Below, one piece after another: positions 24,801-30,875 of a DNA stretch of 43,265 bases. This DNA is from Zygnema cylindricum (lineage: Eukaryota; Streptophyta; Zygnematophyceae; Zygnematales; Zygnemataceae): assembly GCA_037447655.1 (NCBI GenBank), contig JBBHKE010001985.1, positions 1-43,265 on the forward strand, read 5' to 3'. The notes beneath the pieces are model-generated. The model was given only the letters and a program-made list of their open reading frames with translations. It did not search any database and was not told where the DNA came from. Every line of letters begins with the position of its first letter. The first letter of the stretch is position 1. The position numbers were made by a program, and so were the translations under genes.

Positions 24801-26193
24801 ACTAAATAAAGTGGTACACTTAAGACTTAGTGTTCTAGGACTTAGAAGTATCGTACGAAAAAGTGATTCAATAGTATAGTGGAATTTACGAATTCCAACA
24901 AACCCCTCTCCTCTTGTAAGATTTTTTTGTTATGGATTTCCAACAACCACCTTCCGCTGTTCTCAAACACCCCTTTGCCCAAACAGTGCCCCCCCTCTTT
25001 CCCTCTCCCCTTTCCACCCACTTCCTCTCCCTCTCTTCTCCATTTCCATCTCCTCCCTCTCCCTCTCCCCTTCCATCTCACTCTCCCTCAGCTTTTTCCT
25101 ATTCCTCCCTCTTCCTCTCACTCGCCCTATCCCTCTTTTTCCCCCTCCCCCTCCCTCTCGCCCTCCCTCTCCCCTTCTTCCTCTCCCTCTATCTCTCCCG
25201 CTCCCTCTCTCTCCATCTTTCCCCCTCCCTCTCCACTTCTTCCTATTCCTCTTCCTCCCCCTCTACACCTCTCCTGTCCCCCTCCTCCACCCCCTCACCC
25301 TCCTCTCATCCCTCTCGTTCTCGCCTTTCCTTGCCTGCTCTTTCCCAACCATCTTGAGGAAGGAAAGGGGAAATCGGGAAGGGGGGGTAGGGGAGGAAGA
25401 AGGCGGATGCGTGAAGGGAGAGGGTGATTCACTTCCCTCGACCACCACTCGGAAAAACCTTTGTCCCAAAAATACCCTTACCCACCCTCCTAAATTTCTC
25501 GGTCCCTCTCTCCTCACCCCCCTAAATTCCTCGGTCCCTCTCTCCTCACCCCCCTCTCTAAACCTTTATGAAAAGGAAGAATTTTTCATTGCAACCATAT
25601 CGCACTTTTTTTCTTTTGTTGTCCCTTGTTCCTTTTCTCCACCTTCCCTCTCCGCCCATCTGCCTCGCGCCACTGTCCCTTCAGCCCCCTAAGCCTCCTA
25701 AGCCTCCTAAAGTCCACACATCACTTTAAAGCCCATCGCAAGAAAGAGTGCACCCAACTATGAACCAATTTCAGTGGGAACTTTAATGCGAATTATAGAT
25801 AGAGAGAGAAAGAGGAGGGCAGAAAGAGAGGGAGAGAAAGAGCGTCACAGCAATGAGTGCACGCAAAGATAACCACTCACACTGAATACACGCGCCTCGT
25901 TCCAGTCTCCTCCTCCCCCATTACATTTGATAGCGGGAAATTTCCACTTGTTCTTTACTGCTGCCTTCACCGCCTCCAAAGCCGACTCTGCGGTAGAAGT
26001 ACGGACACACGTGTCAGAAGAGCAAATTGGAGCCACCGTTCGTACGTTTTAAAACTAAAACTGCACAGCTAAAACAAGGGGAAATGAGGGTCAAAGGAGA
26101 GGAAAACGTACGGTCTCCAGTGTAGTATCCCATTCCAAGTGCCACGTGGCACGCAACGATCAGCAATATCAAGGTAGCCGTGATGGCAGCCAT
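4807..26193 (-). CDS. LRR-EGF-proline-rich secreted protein gene (split, about 10 exons found)
   Basis: Composite gene model, read right to left: exons 26193-26112, 25987-25881, six 72-nt LRR exons, 6280-6003 and 4946-4807. Seen: consensus GT donors and AG acceptors at every exon, uniform phase 2 through the LRR array, a phase-1 junction that joins the last two exons in frame, an N-terminal hydrophobic signal, LRR motifs of the form NQLSG-IP-SI-QLTSL, and a Cys-rich EGF-like module. Known: plant LRR receptors and LRR wall proteins often encode each repeat in one 72-nt phase-2 exon. Inferred: a secreted or wall-bound LRR protein for recognition or wall sensing. No kinase domain or membrane segment was found downstream. 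One exon between 25881 and 19225 is still missing, because exon 2 ends in phase 0 and the first LRR exon needs phase 2. Not a single ORF; the introns hold a 5.5-kb retrotransposon and long polypurine tracts. Confidence 0.8.
6003..6280 (-). CDS. C-terminal half-LRR plus Cys-rich EGF-like exon
   Basis: Acceptor ATGTCTACAG; the first T completes the codon split from the last LRR exon. It reads FDVSRNYFIERV, the start of a terminal LRR, and then a region with ten cysteines: ...PDCSELSTNCLFG, a spacer with one Cys, then NQRSESACKAFC, GGPCGGGGVCSNG and SCACKKGY, ending in VCK. The pattern NCL...QR...C..FC...CGG.GVC...C.C..G[YF] is a Cys cap plus EGF-like fold that follows LRRs in some early-diverging plant proteins (from memory of the family, not searched). 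There are potential N-glycosylation sites (NAT, NGT). A GTATGT donor at 6002 ends the exon in phase 1, which matches the next exon. If that donor is not used, the frame stops at 5968 after 12 more residues. Confidence 0.75.
6580..8310. repeat. Intronic polypyrimidine tract 1
   Basis: Almost pure C and T on the plus strand for about 1.7 kb, built from irregular CCCTCTCC, CTCTCC and CCTCTTCC words with rare A or G. It lies between LRR exon 6 and the EGF exon, so the pre-mRNA is polypurine here. It includes a 72-bp tandem duplication (about 7250-7394). All long frames in it are low-complexity artefacts. Confidence 0.9.
7250..7394. repeat. 72-bp tandem duplication inside polypyrimidine DNA
   Basis: Two adjacent copies of a 72-bp unit that includes CCTCAGTCACTTTCACATTT and TTCGCCTTCTCATTCTATTT, nearly identical. 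The unit is longer and more specific than the surrounding simple sequence, so it marks a recent duplication. Confidence 0.85.
8341..8412 (-). CDS. LRR exon 6 of 6 (72 nt)
   Basis: Acceptor TGTGTCACAG and donor GTAAGACATGACAC enclose exactly 72 nt. Translation: YLQSNQLSGIIPSSISQLTS and then LNN with a split codon that joins T of the C-terminal exon to give Phe. It is the last full LRR. A decayed copy of its 5' end lies about 180 bp upstream in gene orientation (8573-8596). Confidence 0.85.
8573..8640 (-). pseudogene. Decayed LRR exon 5' end and acceptor
   Basis: On the minus strand this reads like the acceptor and first 24 nt of an LRR exon: ATATCTACATAATATC and TTGAG against ATATCTACAAAGCAACCAG and TTGAG in exon 6. 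The intronic part also resembles the others (GATTGGTTTTACCG near the acceptor). The acceptor is CGCAA instead of CACAG, and the match stops after the first third of the exon. It looks like the remnant of a further duplicated module that lost its splice site. Confidence 0.5.
8839..8862. repeat. (CA)n microsatellite
   Basis: About 12 CA units after a poly-A run, in the AT-rich part of the intron between LRR exons 5 and 6. Confidence 0.9.
9229..10930. repeat. Intronic polypyrimidine tract 2
   Basis: About 1.7 kb of pyrimidine-rich plus strand between LRR exons 5 and 6, starting after a TTTAGGGTTTTTAGGG stretch at 9207-9226 and ending right before the conserved donor side of exon 5. It has C runs up to about 13 nt (near 10639). 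Confidence 0.9.
10964..11035 (-). CDS. LRR exon 5 of 6 (72 nt)
   Basis: Acceptor GTTCCCACAG and donor GTAAGACACAC enclose exactly 72 nt. Translation: HLSSNQLSGSIPLSINQLTS and then LQY with a split Leu. Its acceptor-proximal intron sequence (GTTTTGTTGATGCGTGTTCC) is almost the same as that of exon 2, which supports duplication of exon together with flanking intron. Confidence 0.85.
11110..13545. repeat. Intronic polypyrimidine tract 3
   Basis: The longest tract, about 2.4 kb, between LRR exons 4 and 5. It is the same irregular C/T vocabulary as the others without a fixed period. It ends at an AT-rich segment that carries exon 4. Confidence 0.9.
13727..13798 (-). CDS. LRR exon 4 of 6 (72 nt)
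   Basis: Acceptor ATGTCACAG and donor GTGAGACTC enclose exactly 72 nt. Translation: DIPVNQLSGSIPLSIGQLTS and then LQS with a split Leu. The second LRR position is Pro-Val instead of Ser, a mild departure, but the frame is open and the motif is complete. Neighbouring introns are 2545 and 2691 bp. Confidence 0.85.
14370..16310. repeat. Intronic polypyrimidine tract 4, interrupted
   Basis: Pyrimidine-rich plus strand between LRR exons 3 and 4, broken by a short mixed segment (14828-14885) and by an AT-rich island (about 15765-15890) that contains a (TA)n microsatellite. Confidence 0.9.
15793..15840. repeat. (TA)n microsatellite
   Basis: About 45 bp of near-perfect TA dinucleotides, preceded by ATATATACA. 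It lies in the AT-rich island of the intron between LRR exons 3 and 4. Confidence 0.95.
16344..16415 (-). CDS. LRR exon 3 of 6 (72 nt)
   Basis: Acceptor TTTTCGCAG and donor GTAAGACATGACAC enclose exactly 72 nt. Translation: SLYNNQLSGSIPSSIGQLTS and then LKQ with a split Leu, a canonical plant LRR. This copy has the IGQL variant that is also seen in exon 4, whereas exons 2, 5 and 6 have I-x-QL with Ile, Asn or Ser. The first part of the downstream intron (GTAAGACATGACACTATGG) is nearly identical to that after exon 6. Confidence 0.85.
16500..18435. repeat. Intronic polypyrimidine tract 5
   Basis: About 1.9 kb of C/T-rich plus strand between LRR exons 2 and 3. It has the same composition as the other tracts and ends immediately before the donor-side sequence of exon 2. 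Confidence 0.9.
18459..18530 (-). CDS. LRR exon 2 of 6 (72 nt)
   Basis: Acceptor TTCCCACAG and donor GTAAGACA enclose exactly 72 nt. Translation: DLSINQLSGNIPSSIIQLTS and then LQT with a split Leu. All LRR positions of the plant type (L-x-x-N-x-L-x-G-x-I-P-x-x-I-x-x-L-x-x-L) are filled. The 25 bases upstream of the acceptor contain a GTTTTGATGATGC segment shared with the other copies, which may hold the branch point. The intron that follows (2043 bp) is largely polypyrimidine on the plus strand. Confidence 0.85.
19154..19225 (-). CDS. LRR exon 1 of 6 (72 nt, divergent first repeat)
   Basis: Exactly 72 nt, with acceptor ATGTTGCAG and donor GTGAGT. In the phase used by the rest of the array it reads YLPNFGLGGIVAPQIGNL and then TYLKY with a split Leu codon (TT, then A). 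This fits the first LRR after an N-cap: L-x-x-x-x-L-G-G-x-[IV]-x-P-x-I-G-N-L-x-x-L. It lacks the NQLSG core of the other five and has no close sequence relationship to them, so it is probably the ancestral flanking repeat rather than part of the recent expansion. It lies 623 bp from the next LRR exon, much closer than the rest. A second frame is open through the exon but gives no LRR and breaks the phase. Confidence 0.75.
19428..19890 (-). repeat. 3' LTR of the copia element
   Basis: 463 bp, same length as the 5' copy with eight substitutions and no indels by direct comparison (98.3% identity). It is preceded by the polypurine tract and followed by the target duplication. Confidence 0.95.
19891..19900 (-). 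other. Polypurine tract
   Basis: Minus strand TTGAGGGGGGG lies directly against the TGTTGG start of the 3' LTR, the standard plus-strand primer site. Confidence 0.9.
19924..20769 (-). pseudogene. pol: copia RNase H domain
   Basis: Open for 281 codons in a frame shifted by one base against RT. It starts SQEHYIINLLETFGMSDCNP, then has the GSLYRSIKGKLMYAM segment, GFCDADWGNQTDERRS (first RNase H Asp region), VSWSSRKQPTVALSSTEAEY (Glu), IFCDSQGALALM and HTRTKHIDIQYHF, and ends about 25 bp before the polypurine tract. All copia RNase H landmarks are present, so this domain is better preserved than RT. Confidence 0.92.
20770..21743 (-). pseudogene. pol: copia reverse transcriptase, catalytically broken
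   Basis: Same frame as above, with stops at 21606-21608, 21051-21053 and 20847-20849. Seen: IGSKGVFKVKTF, ARLVAKGYSQTEGIDYNETF, then QLGVKTAFLHG where the family has Q-[LM]-D-V-K-T-A-F. The first catalytic Asp is therefore Gly (GGC). YVDDL is intact (minus strand near 20917). SIYGL is followed by a stop where the family has Lys in YGLKQAPR. The frame is lost near 20770. Confidence 0.9.
21744..22562 (-). pseudogene. pol: copia integrase C-terminal half
   Basis: Same frame. It opens with SDNRGEYLSHEF (second catalytic Asp), followed by ELTAPYTPQQNG and DAERLNQIF (third catalytic residue, Glu). Then come the FWAEVVLTACYVRNR and KTPFEAWHKKRPNVSHFRIFG segments typical of copia integrases, and a GKGxxGY-like GLFVGY. 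It ends at TAG (21744-21746) in the variable linker before RT. The DDE residues survive even though the frame is interrupted. Confidence 0.9.
22563..23819 (-). pseudogene. pol: copia gag C-terminus, protease and integrase N-terminal half
   Basis: In frame with gag. A zinc-knuckle relic reads CRYCKEKDVLIDTC: spacing C-x2-C-x4-?-x4-C is kept but the His is Val. The aspartic protease signature is intact (DWLIDSGASHHMSC, at about codon 158 of this segment). The integrase HHCC region follows (WHLRYGHL...CNGCI), then DIISSDVCGPM with the first catalytic Asp and FIDDYSRFTHVYLMK. The segment ends in TGA (22563-22565) just before SDNRGEY, at a place where relatives have Arg; CGA to TGA would be a CpG transition. 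Confidence 0.9.
23820..24455 (-). pseudogene. gag: copia gag, cut short by a stop
   Basis: 211 codons from an ATG inside the 5' LTR. The residues match the UBN2/Retrotran_gag family: FYNWKFLMQHLF near the start, then AYATDTWPHRLALRREF, and IINYL-type and LAGLPPSFESFVGTV segments toward the end. The frame stops at TAA (23820-23822) before the zinc knuckle; the same frame reopens at once with HVMTSDPTAL, so the stop lies inside the original gag-pol polyprotein. The start is unusual because translation would run from U5 through the primer-binding site, as in yeast Ty1. Role in an active element: capsid and RNA packaging. Confidence 0.9.
24424..24437 (-). other. Primer-binding site for an initiator tRNA-Met half molecule
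   Basis: Directly after the 5' LTR the element reads GGTTATGGGCCCAC. That is the exact complement of GTGGGCCCATAACC, the anticodon stem-loop of plant initiator tRNA-Met (family knowledge). It is not complementary to the tRNA 3' end. Drosophila copia and yeast Ty5 prime from an internally cleaved tRNA-iMet half in this way. Confidence 0.8.
24438..24900 (-). repeat. 5' LTR of the copia element
   Basis: 463 bp, beginning TGTTGGAATTCG on the minus strand and ending ATTTATTA. The 3' terminus is TA rather than the usual CA; that boundary is fixed by the 5-bp target duplication and by the start of the primer-binding site. It contains the gag start codon (24453-24455) 15 bp before its end. Confidence 0.95.
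24906..25690. repeat. Polypyrimidine tract 6 with strand switch
   Basis: C/T-rich on the plus strand at 24960-25345, then purine-rich at about 25354-25425 (GGAAGGAAAGGGGAAATC and more), then C/T-rich again to about 25690. A 32-33 bp unit (CCTAAATTTCTCGGTCCCTC and on) is tandemly doubled at about 25493-25556. It lies in the intron after exon 2. Confidence 0.8.
25881..25987 (-). CDS. Exon 2: LRR N-terminal cap
   Basis: The acceptor is ...ACCGCAG and the donor is GTGAGT at 25880. The 107-nt exon supplies two bases to finish the Gln codon and then 35 codons. It reads SALEAVKAAVKNKWKFP and then has Cys, a GGGG run and DWNEARVFS. The ALEAVKAA helix, the Trp and the Cys match the start of LRRNT_2 caps, but the usual second Cys (W-x-G-V-x-C) is not in this exon and should lie in the next. 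The exon ends in phase 0 while the first LRR exon starts in phase 2, so a short exon with length 2 modulo 3 must lie between them. I could not place it. The intron to exon 1 is only 124 bp; the intron on the other side is about 6.7 kb, of which 5.5 kb is a retrotransposon. Confidence 0.65.
26112..26193 (-). CDS. Exon 1: signal peptide of the LRR protein
   Basis: The ATG at 26193 is followed by 27 codons and one extra base before a GTACGT donor. The residues begin MAAITATLILLIVACHVALG, a hydrophobic stretch with small residues near a plausible cleavage point at about residue 20, as expected of a secretory signal. The exon ends in phase 1 with C, which joins AG of the next exon to give a Gln codon and the run GDQSALEAVKAA. 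That run fits the N-cap of plant LRR proteins, where an acidic or polar residue precedes an A-L-x-x-x-K-x-A helix. The start is supported by the signal peptide directly after the ATG. Two ACGT-core sites lie just upstream. A 14-bp palindrome with a G-box core lies inside this exon (26139-26152). Confidence 0.75.
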
Positions 26194-26505
26194 GGCTCCA
26201 AACTCGCCACGTCACTCTGATGCAAAAAAATTGGTAGTAAACGGCACGTGGCAGTTTTAACAAAATGAAACTTCGATTTAGATCGATTAGGGTTTTGACT
26301 TGTGAGGCTGAACCACCTTATGTTCCTTTTTCATCACACGTGCGAAGAATCTCTTTGACCGTATGTAACCCGAAGAAACGTTTGACCTTACTGGACAGCC
26401 TTCCGTACGATTTTTTTTTTTTACATTTTAACCTGACAGCATTTTGTACGATCCACTATTTTGTACTATTCACGACAATTACAGTACTGTAGTGGAGAGT
26501 ATCTT
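26194..26505 (-). promoter_or_regulatory. Putative promoter and 5' leader of the LRR gene
   Basis: About 300 bp between the start codon and the first upstream TIR element. Reading toward the gene, it holds a CACGTG G-box (26245-26250, about 52 bp before the ATG) and a TGACGTGGC element (about 26204-26212). Both are ACGT-core sites bound by plant bZIP or bHLH factors (established). No convincing TATA box is seen at a standard distance. Confidence 0.35.
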
Positions 26506-27099
26506 GAGTCATAATGGTGGATTCAGGTACGGCCTTTAGGGGACGGTGTCGATTTTCTCTCCCTATGGCAGTTCAATATTTATTGGCTGGGAATTGGAAA
26601 TCGCATTGCAAATCCATAAGATTTTGGCACAAAAGGCCAAGCTTGCCCGTTGGATGCCTATTGGTACACCGTGAATCGCTGGTAGTGCTGATAATTTTTG
26701 GCCACTTAAAACATTTTTTTAACATACACACCCATTCGATTTTCTCTGTGACCGCCAATCGAAAGCTGAGAATCTTAACCGTCAGATCCATAATCGGAGA
26801 ATTTTGTACGGATAAAAAATGTTTTAAGAGACGAAAAAAAACTTTAACACATATAGCGTTTCACGGTGCACTGAACAGTACAGCTGTACTGTACCTGCAG
26901 ACGTCCTCAGTGACGTATATCCAATTTTCTGATTTGTCTTTACAGTTAGCGTCCTGCCATCCTGTGGAGCTGTACATAGGCCGTAGCAGAATACGGCAGG
27001 ACCGCCCCCGGAAACAACAAATTAAAGGTCATAAACACGTCACTGTGGCCTATCGACACCATCCCCTAAAGGCCGTACCTGGATCCGGCACTACAACTC
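26506..27099. mobile_element. TIR element, 594 bp, with a nested MITE
   Basis: The inner part of the ends, GGATTCAGGTACGGCC and on through TTTAGGGGACGGTGTCGA (26519-26552), matches the reverse complement of 27051-27084 at 32 of 34 positions. Weaker pairing extends out to GAGT/ACTC at 26506 and 27099. A second, smaller element interrupts it at 26665-26870. It lies about 310 bp upstream of the LRR gene start. Confidence 0.75.
26665..26870. mobile_element. Nested MITE, 206 bp
   Basis: Ends TACACCGTGAATCGC and (reverse complement of the right end) TGCACCGTGAAACGC. The interior GACCGCCAATCGAAAG and GAGAATCTTAACCG parallel the MITE at 918-1136. It is inside the 594-bp element, so it inserted later. 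Confidence 0.7.
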
Positions 27100-27113
27100 A
27101 AAATACGCCGCAC

Positions 27114-27652
27114 TACACCGCGCATCGTTATTAGTGTCAAAGTTTAAATAGTGTGTAATTTAATATACCGTCATTGACGCTAAATAAGAATTTGAAAATT
27201 AAAAAAAAAGGGTTTATTCTAATTTCAGTGTTAACGCTAATTTGGAACAGCAAAAATGGAAAATTTTCTGTACGATTATATACATTATTATATGTATCCG
27301 CACAAAATATAAAAAATTGTACACCGTAGTGAACTTTAAATATCCGTACATGTCAGACTTATTTACATGTCAGACCAATCCCGTTTTTTTAGCGCACTTT
27401 CCTATGCGAACGCGTCCGATTTAATTCATTTTTTGTAAAATTTTCACTTGAAAGGTACATTTATGTACGGTTGACATCAACCGTACACCACGCTATTTAG
27501 ATCTTATTGAACTTTAGTTCTTTACGCTATTTTGTACAGGTACCTCAATTAACTCAAGAAAAATTAAAATCATGTATCCTATTTGAGGAAAAAAATCAAA
27601 ATTTAAAAAACCCAAATTAGTGACTTCGACACTAATAACGATGCGCGGTGTA
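27114..27652. mobile_element. TIR element, 539 bp
   Basis: 30-bp terminal inverted repeats starting TACACCGCGCATCGTTATTA, 29 of 30 identical. Interior shares TACATTTATGTACGG with the element at 28136-29062. No coding capacity recognised. Confidence 0.85.
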
Positions 27653-28135
27653 CAGTTCTGCAGAGAGTTGTACGGAAGTCTGTCAGGAAAGTCAAAGGTT
27701 GCTTACAGTCATAGAGGTACCAGGCGTTTTAAACGCACGCATGAAACGTCGAAAAAATAATGAAATATGCGCACAGAGTAAATGCAAAAAAATTTAAAAT
27801 GCGTTGACCGACTTTGACTTTAAAACATAAAATAACAACATCTAAGCCAAAGTACTAACAACTTAAGCATGTTCCCACGTATAAAACACCGGCTTTATTT
27901 ATTACATCTTCCGTCAAGATACCTGCGGCTTCCGCTATTGCATCGCATATTTTAAAGTGTAATGTACGAATGTCAGCTGCGCAGAACTGGTGATTATTTG
28001 GTACAGACGTACAAAATAAGTGTTAGGAAACGGCGTTGACAGGGAAAATTGAGTGCGTCACACGGAAAAGCGTACTCAGATATTGGTATTGTTTAATTAG
28101 CGTTAGTTAATAATTTCGAATGTTTTTAAATGGTG

Positions 28136-29062
28136 TACACAGCCAATCGCCATTAGCGTATAAGTTTCTTTAACATGTATGAAAAAATACCGTGGTTTAC
28201 GCTAATTAAGAATTTGGAAATTTTGAAAAAAAACATACATTCTAATTTTTTAATTATGGTAATTTGTAGTGTTGGATATCGAGGACCTATTGCCAATATT
28301 CGATATATATCTCATTTTCGGTGCCCGATAATCGATTTATCGAGACCATGTACGGAGAAGATAACATCCGCATTTTTTTTTTTCGGATTTTTTTCATACC
28401 CCGTGGCGGGCGCTCAGTGGGGTCTCCGTACTATTTTTGTACGGTTTACCGTACTTTACCTGTACGTTACCTGTAAGGACGCCCTTCTTTGCGATATATA
28501 TCACGATGATTTATGTTGGTCGCGGTACGATATATCGAGGACTTTGCTCGATCGATATTCGATAAATCGAATATCGAAATTATCGCGATATGAAACTACC
28601 CGATACCCAACACTACTAATTTGGATCTTTGAAAAAAAAATGTCGGTCGCAAACATGCTTACACTAATATAGGTAACCGTACAAAATATGACAAATCGTA
28701 CACAAATCGTACGCTCACACTGTCGAAACGCGGCTGTCGGACGAATATAGGCGAACGGGTTTTTTTATGACCTGTTTTTTTCCCTTTTTAGAACGCAAAT
28801 TCTCATGTATCCAAGGCTACCAAAACTAATTTATTGTACTTTTTAACTTAAAAAGATACATTTATGTACGGCCTGTCACTGACCTCACACCAATCTATTT
28901 AAGATACAACGTACTTTCATTTGTACGGTACCTGGAATTATACCCTAAATAGAGTAGAGAAAAAATAAAATAAACTACAGTACAGTACGCTGTTTGAGAA
29001 TAAAAAATAAAAAAAGCGAGACGGAATTAGCGTACACTACGCTAATAGCGATTGGCGGTGTA
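28136..29062. mobile_element. TIR element, 927 bp, interrupted by a second element
   Basis: 25-bp terminal inverted repeats, TACACAGCCAATCGCCATTA against TACACCGCCAATCGCTATTA (23 of 25 over the full arm). A GTATCGG-type element is nested at 28267-28615. Direct repeats of about 78 bp flank the whole unit (about 27999-28076 and 29106-29183). Confidence 0.8.
28267..28615. mobile_element. Nested TIR element rich in CGATA words, 349 bp
   Basis: Ends TAGTGTTGGATATCG and (reverse complement of right end) TAGTGTTGGGTATCGGG. The interior is full of TATCGA, CGATAA and CGATATA words, like 629-1434 and 31800-31992. It contains a C/G-richer core with GTACGGTTTACCGTAC. Confidence 0.7.
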
Positions 29063-29493
29063 GCGTACGGAATGTGTCAGTCCGTACTGAATATTAAACA
29101 TATTTTGTACAGACGTACAAAATAAGTGTCAGTTGAAGGCGTCAACAGTGGAAATTGAGTGCGTCGCACGGAAAATCGTACGCAATTTTAAATTCCAAGT
29201 CATAAAGACGAAAGAAAACAGCGCCAACCTGTTCTTACATGTTCAGGCCTAGAATATGTACACATTGACTTTCACTGTTTCTCTAAAAACATGGGAATAT
29301 ATCTCGATTTTTTAACTTTAATAGTGATTCACGGTGTACTTTCAACCTTTTTTTAAGATTTTCGTACGTTTTGTTGTACATTTTCCGCACATGAAAAGTA
29401 TACGAACTAAACGAAAATTTCAAAATCTTAAAAAATTAACGTATTTTAGTAAAAAAGTAAAACTCCGTACGTTTCGTACCTCTATGCTTACAG

Positions 29494-29598
29494 TCTTGCC
29501 GTAGAAGAATACGCCCATCGCGTCATCGTTTCGACATAAGCAACCGCTGCGACACATCGGCGAGAATCCCGGAAGCGATATTGAGCACGACTTGGTAA
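29494..29598 (+). repeat. Single arm of a foldback-type repeat
   Basis: About 105 bp, TCTTGCCGTAGAAGAATACG to GATATTGAGCACGACTTGG, closely matching both inverted arms of the 40990-41302 element. The translated complement (SCSISL...RSGCL...RNDDAMGVFFYGKT) is also conserved in the other copy, which may be a coding relic. Confidence 0.7.
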
Positions 29599-29732
29599 GT
29601 CTCAGGCCTTTCATTTGATTCTTTTCTTTTCGCAGGATTGTGTTCCGTACATATATGTCAAAAATATTTTCTTACACGGCATCCGTACCCAATCTAAAGC
29701 TGAGAGGGGCCAAAAAATGCTTATTTACAAGT

Positions 29733-30872
29733 GTTGTGTATCGGTAACCATTTGCCGATAACAGATATACCCTTTCTTTTGGCCTACAGATAATCGACAT
29801 ATCGTAACAATATATTGGAAGTGGTGTTATCACGATAAAAATTATTGGTTTTCTATTTTGATAATACCGGTTCGATAACTATCGGCAATAATAGTAAGGT
29901 CCACAACGTACTTTTGTTCTTCAGTTAGACAGAGTATGGAACAGTTTGTCATACGTGGCATGCCATGCTATATATAGTGAAAACATAATTTATTTTATTA
30001 TAACGTGCTATTTTATAGTGTAATATGCTTTCCCACTTAGCATGTAGATACATCGGACGAAAAGTGAGGTATATTATAGAATTATGTACTTGACCGTACC
30101 ATGCCATGCTATTTATTTGTAAGTTTTCTGAAAAAAACATTGCAGAAGATACGTTTACGACTCTCCAAGGGTCCAAGAGAATAAATTGATCGTCCTACTT
30201 TGGTCTTCATCCGCGAAGCACTCTCCATCCACCTGCGTAAAGGTGGACCCACCTCACAAAGGTGAGAAGACCTTCACAAAAACGCGTAGAATTGCTACAC
30301 TTGGACAACAGACAAGTGCGATGATAAACTACTATGAAAAACTTAACATGTTGCCAAAGTCACGTGCCTTCAGCCAAGGTGATCGGAGATCTTTGCTGAA
30401 AAGAAGTAAAGTTCTTGCCTTCCTTCCAAAATACGTACAGTTTCTACCTTCCTTCCAGCTTTATGGTTTCGTGCGCAATTTTTTGTCGTTTTTGTTTTGA
30501 AATACTAAGCTCAAATTGCAAAAGAACATGCACAACATACGCAAGTACGAATTTTGTAACGAAATTGGATGGCTACGAAATCTTTGACGATTTCAAAGAT
30601 TAGTCCTAAACATACATGGAGCCACTTAAATCAAACCACGTATATAAAGACGTATTTACAAACAATACATGATGTAACCGAGGCCTATGTGTTACATAAA
30701 TATTGTTGTCCGTACGGTTACAAAGACCTCCCAATCTAACCTTACCCTTATCGCCGATAAGGATATGTTGGTAAAGGAGCAATATATAAGGACCCTTCGC
30801 GGTTCGATAGCCCATAACTAACGTAATCAATTTTATCGCAATAATTTATTTACCGATACAAAAGACAATAAT
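29733..30872. mobile_element. Candidate GTATCGG-end element
   Basis: The left end AGTGTTGTGTATCGGTAACC (from 29733) and the reverse complement of the right end (TTTGTATCGGTAAATAAA near 30872) share about 12 bases, and both are followed by CGATA-rich sequence. The middle (30180-30600) has no recognised coding region. Boundaries are approximate. Confidence 0.4.
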
Positions 30873-30875
30873 TTG

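Larger units (their letters stand above)
19428..24900 (-). mobile_element. Ty1/copia LTR retrotransposon, full length, inactivated
   Basis: A 5473-bp element with two 463-bp LTRs, a 5-bp target duplication (AACCC at 19423-19427 and 24901-24905), a primer-binding site next to the 5' LTR and a polypurine tract next to the 3' LTR. Domain order gag, protease, integrase, RT, RNase H is that of Ty1/copia (Pseudoviridae). It is inserted in an intron of the LRR gene, in the same orientation as that gene. The reading frame is shared from gag to RT but is broken by stops at 23820, 22563, 21744, 21606, 21051 and 20847 and a frameshift near 20770, so it is not autonomous. The LTRs differ at 8 of 463 sites, so insertion was recent relative to this decay. 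Confidence 0.97.
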
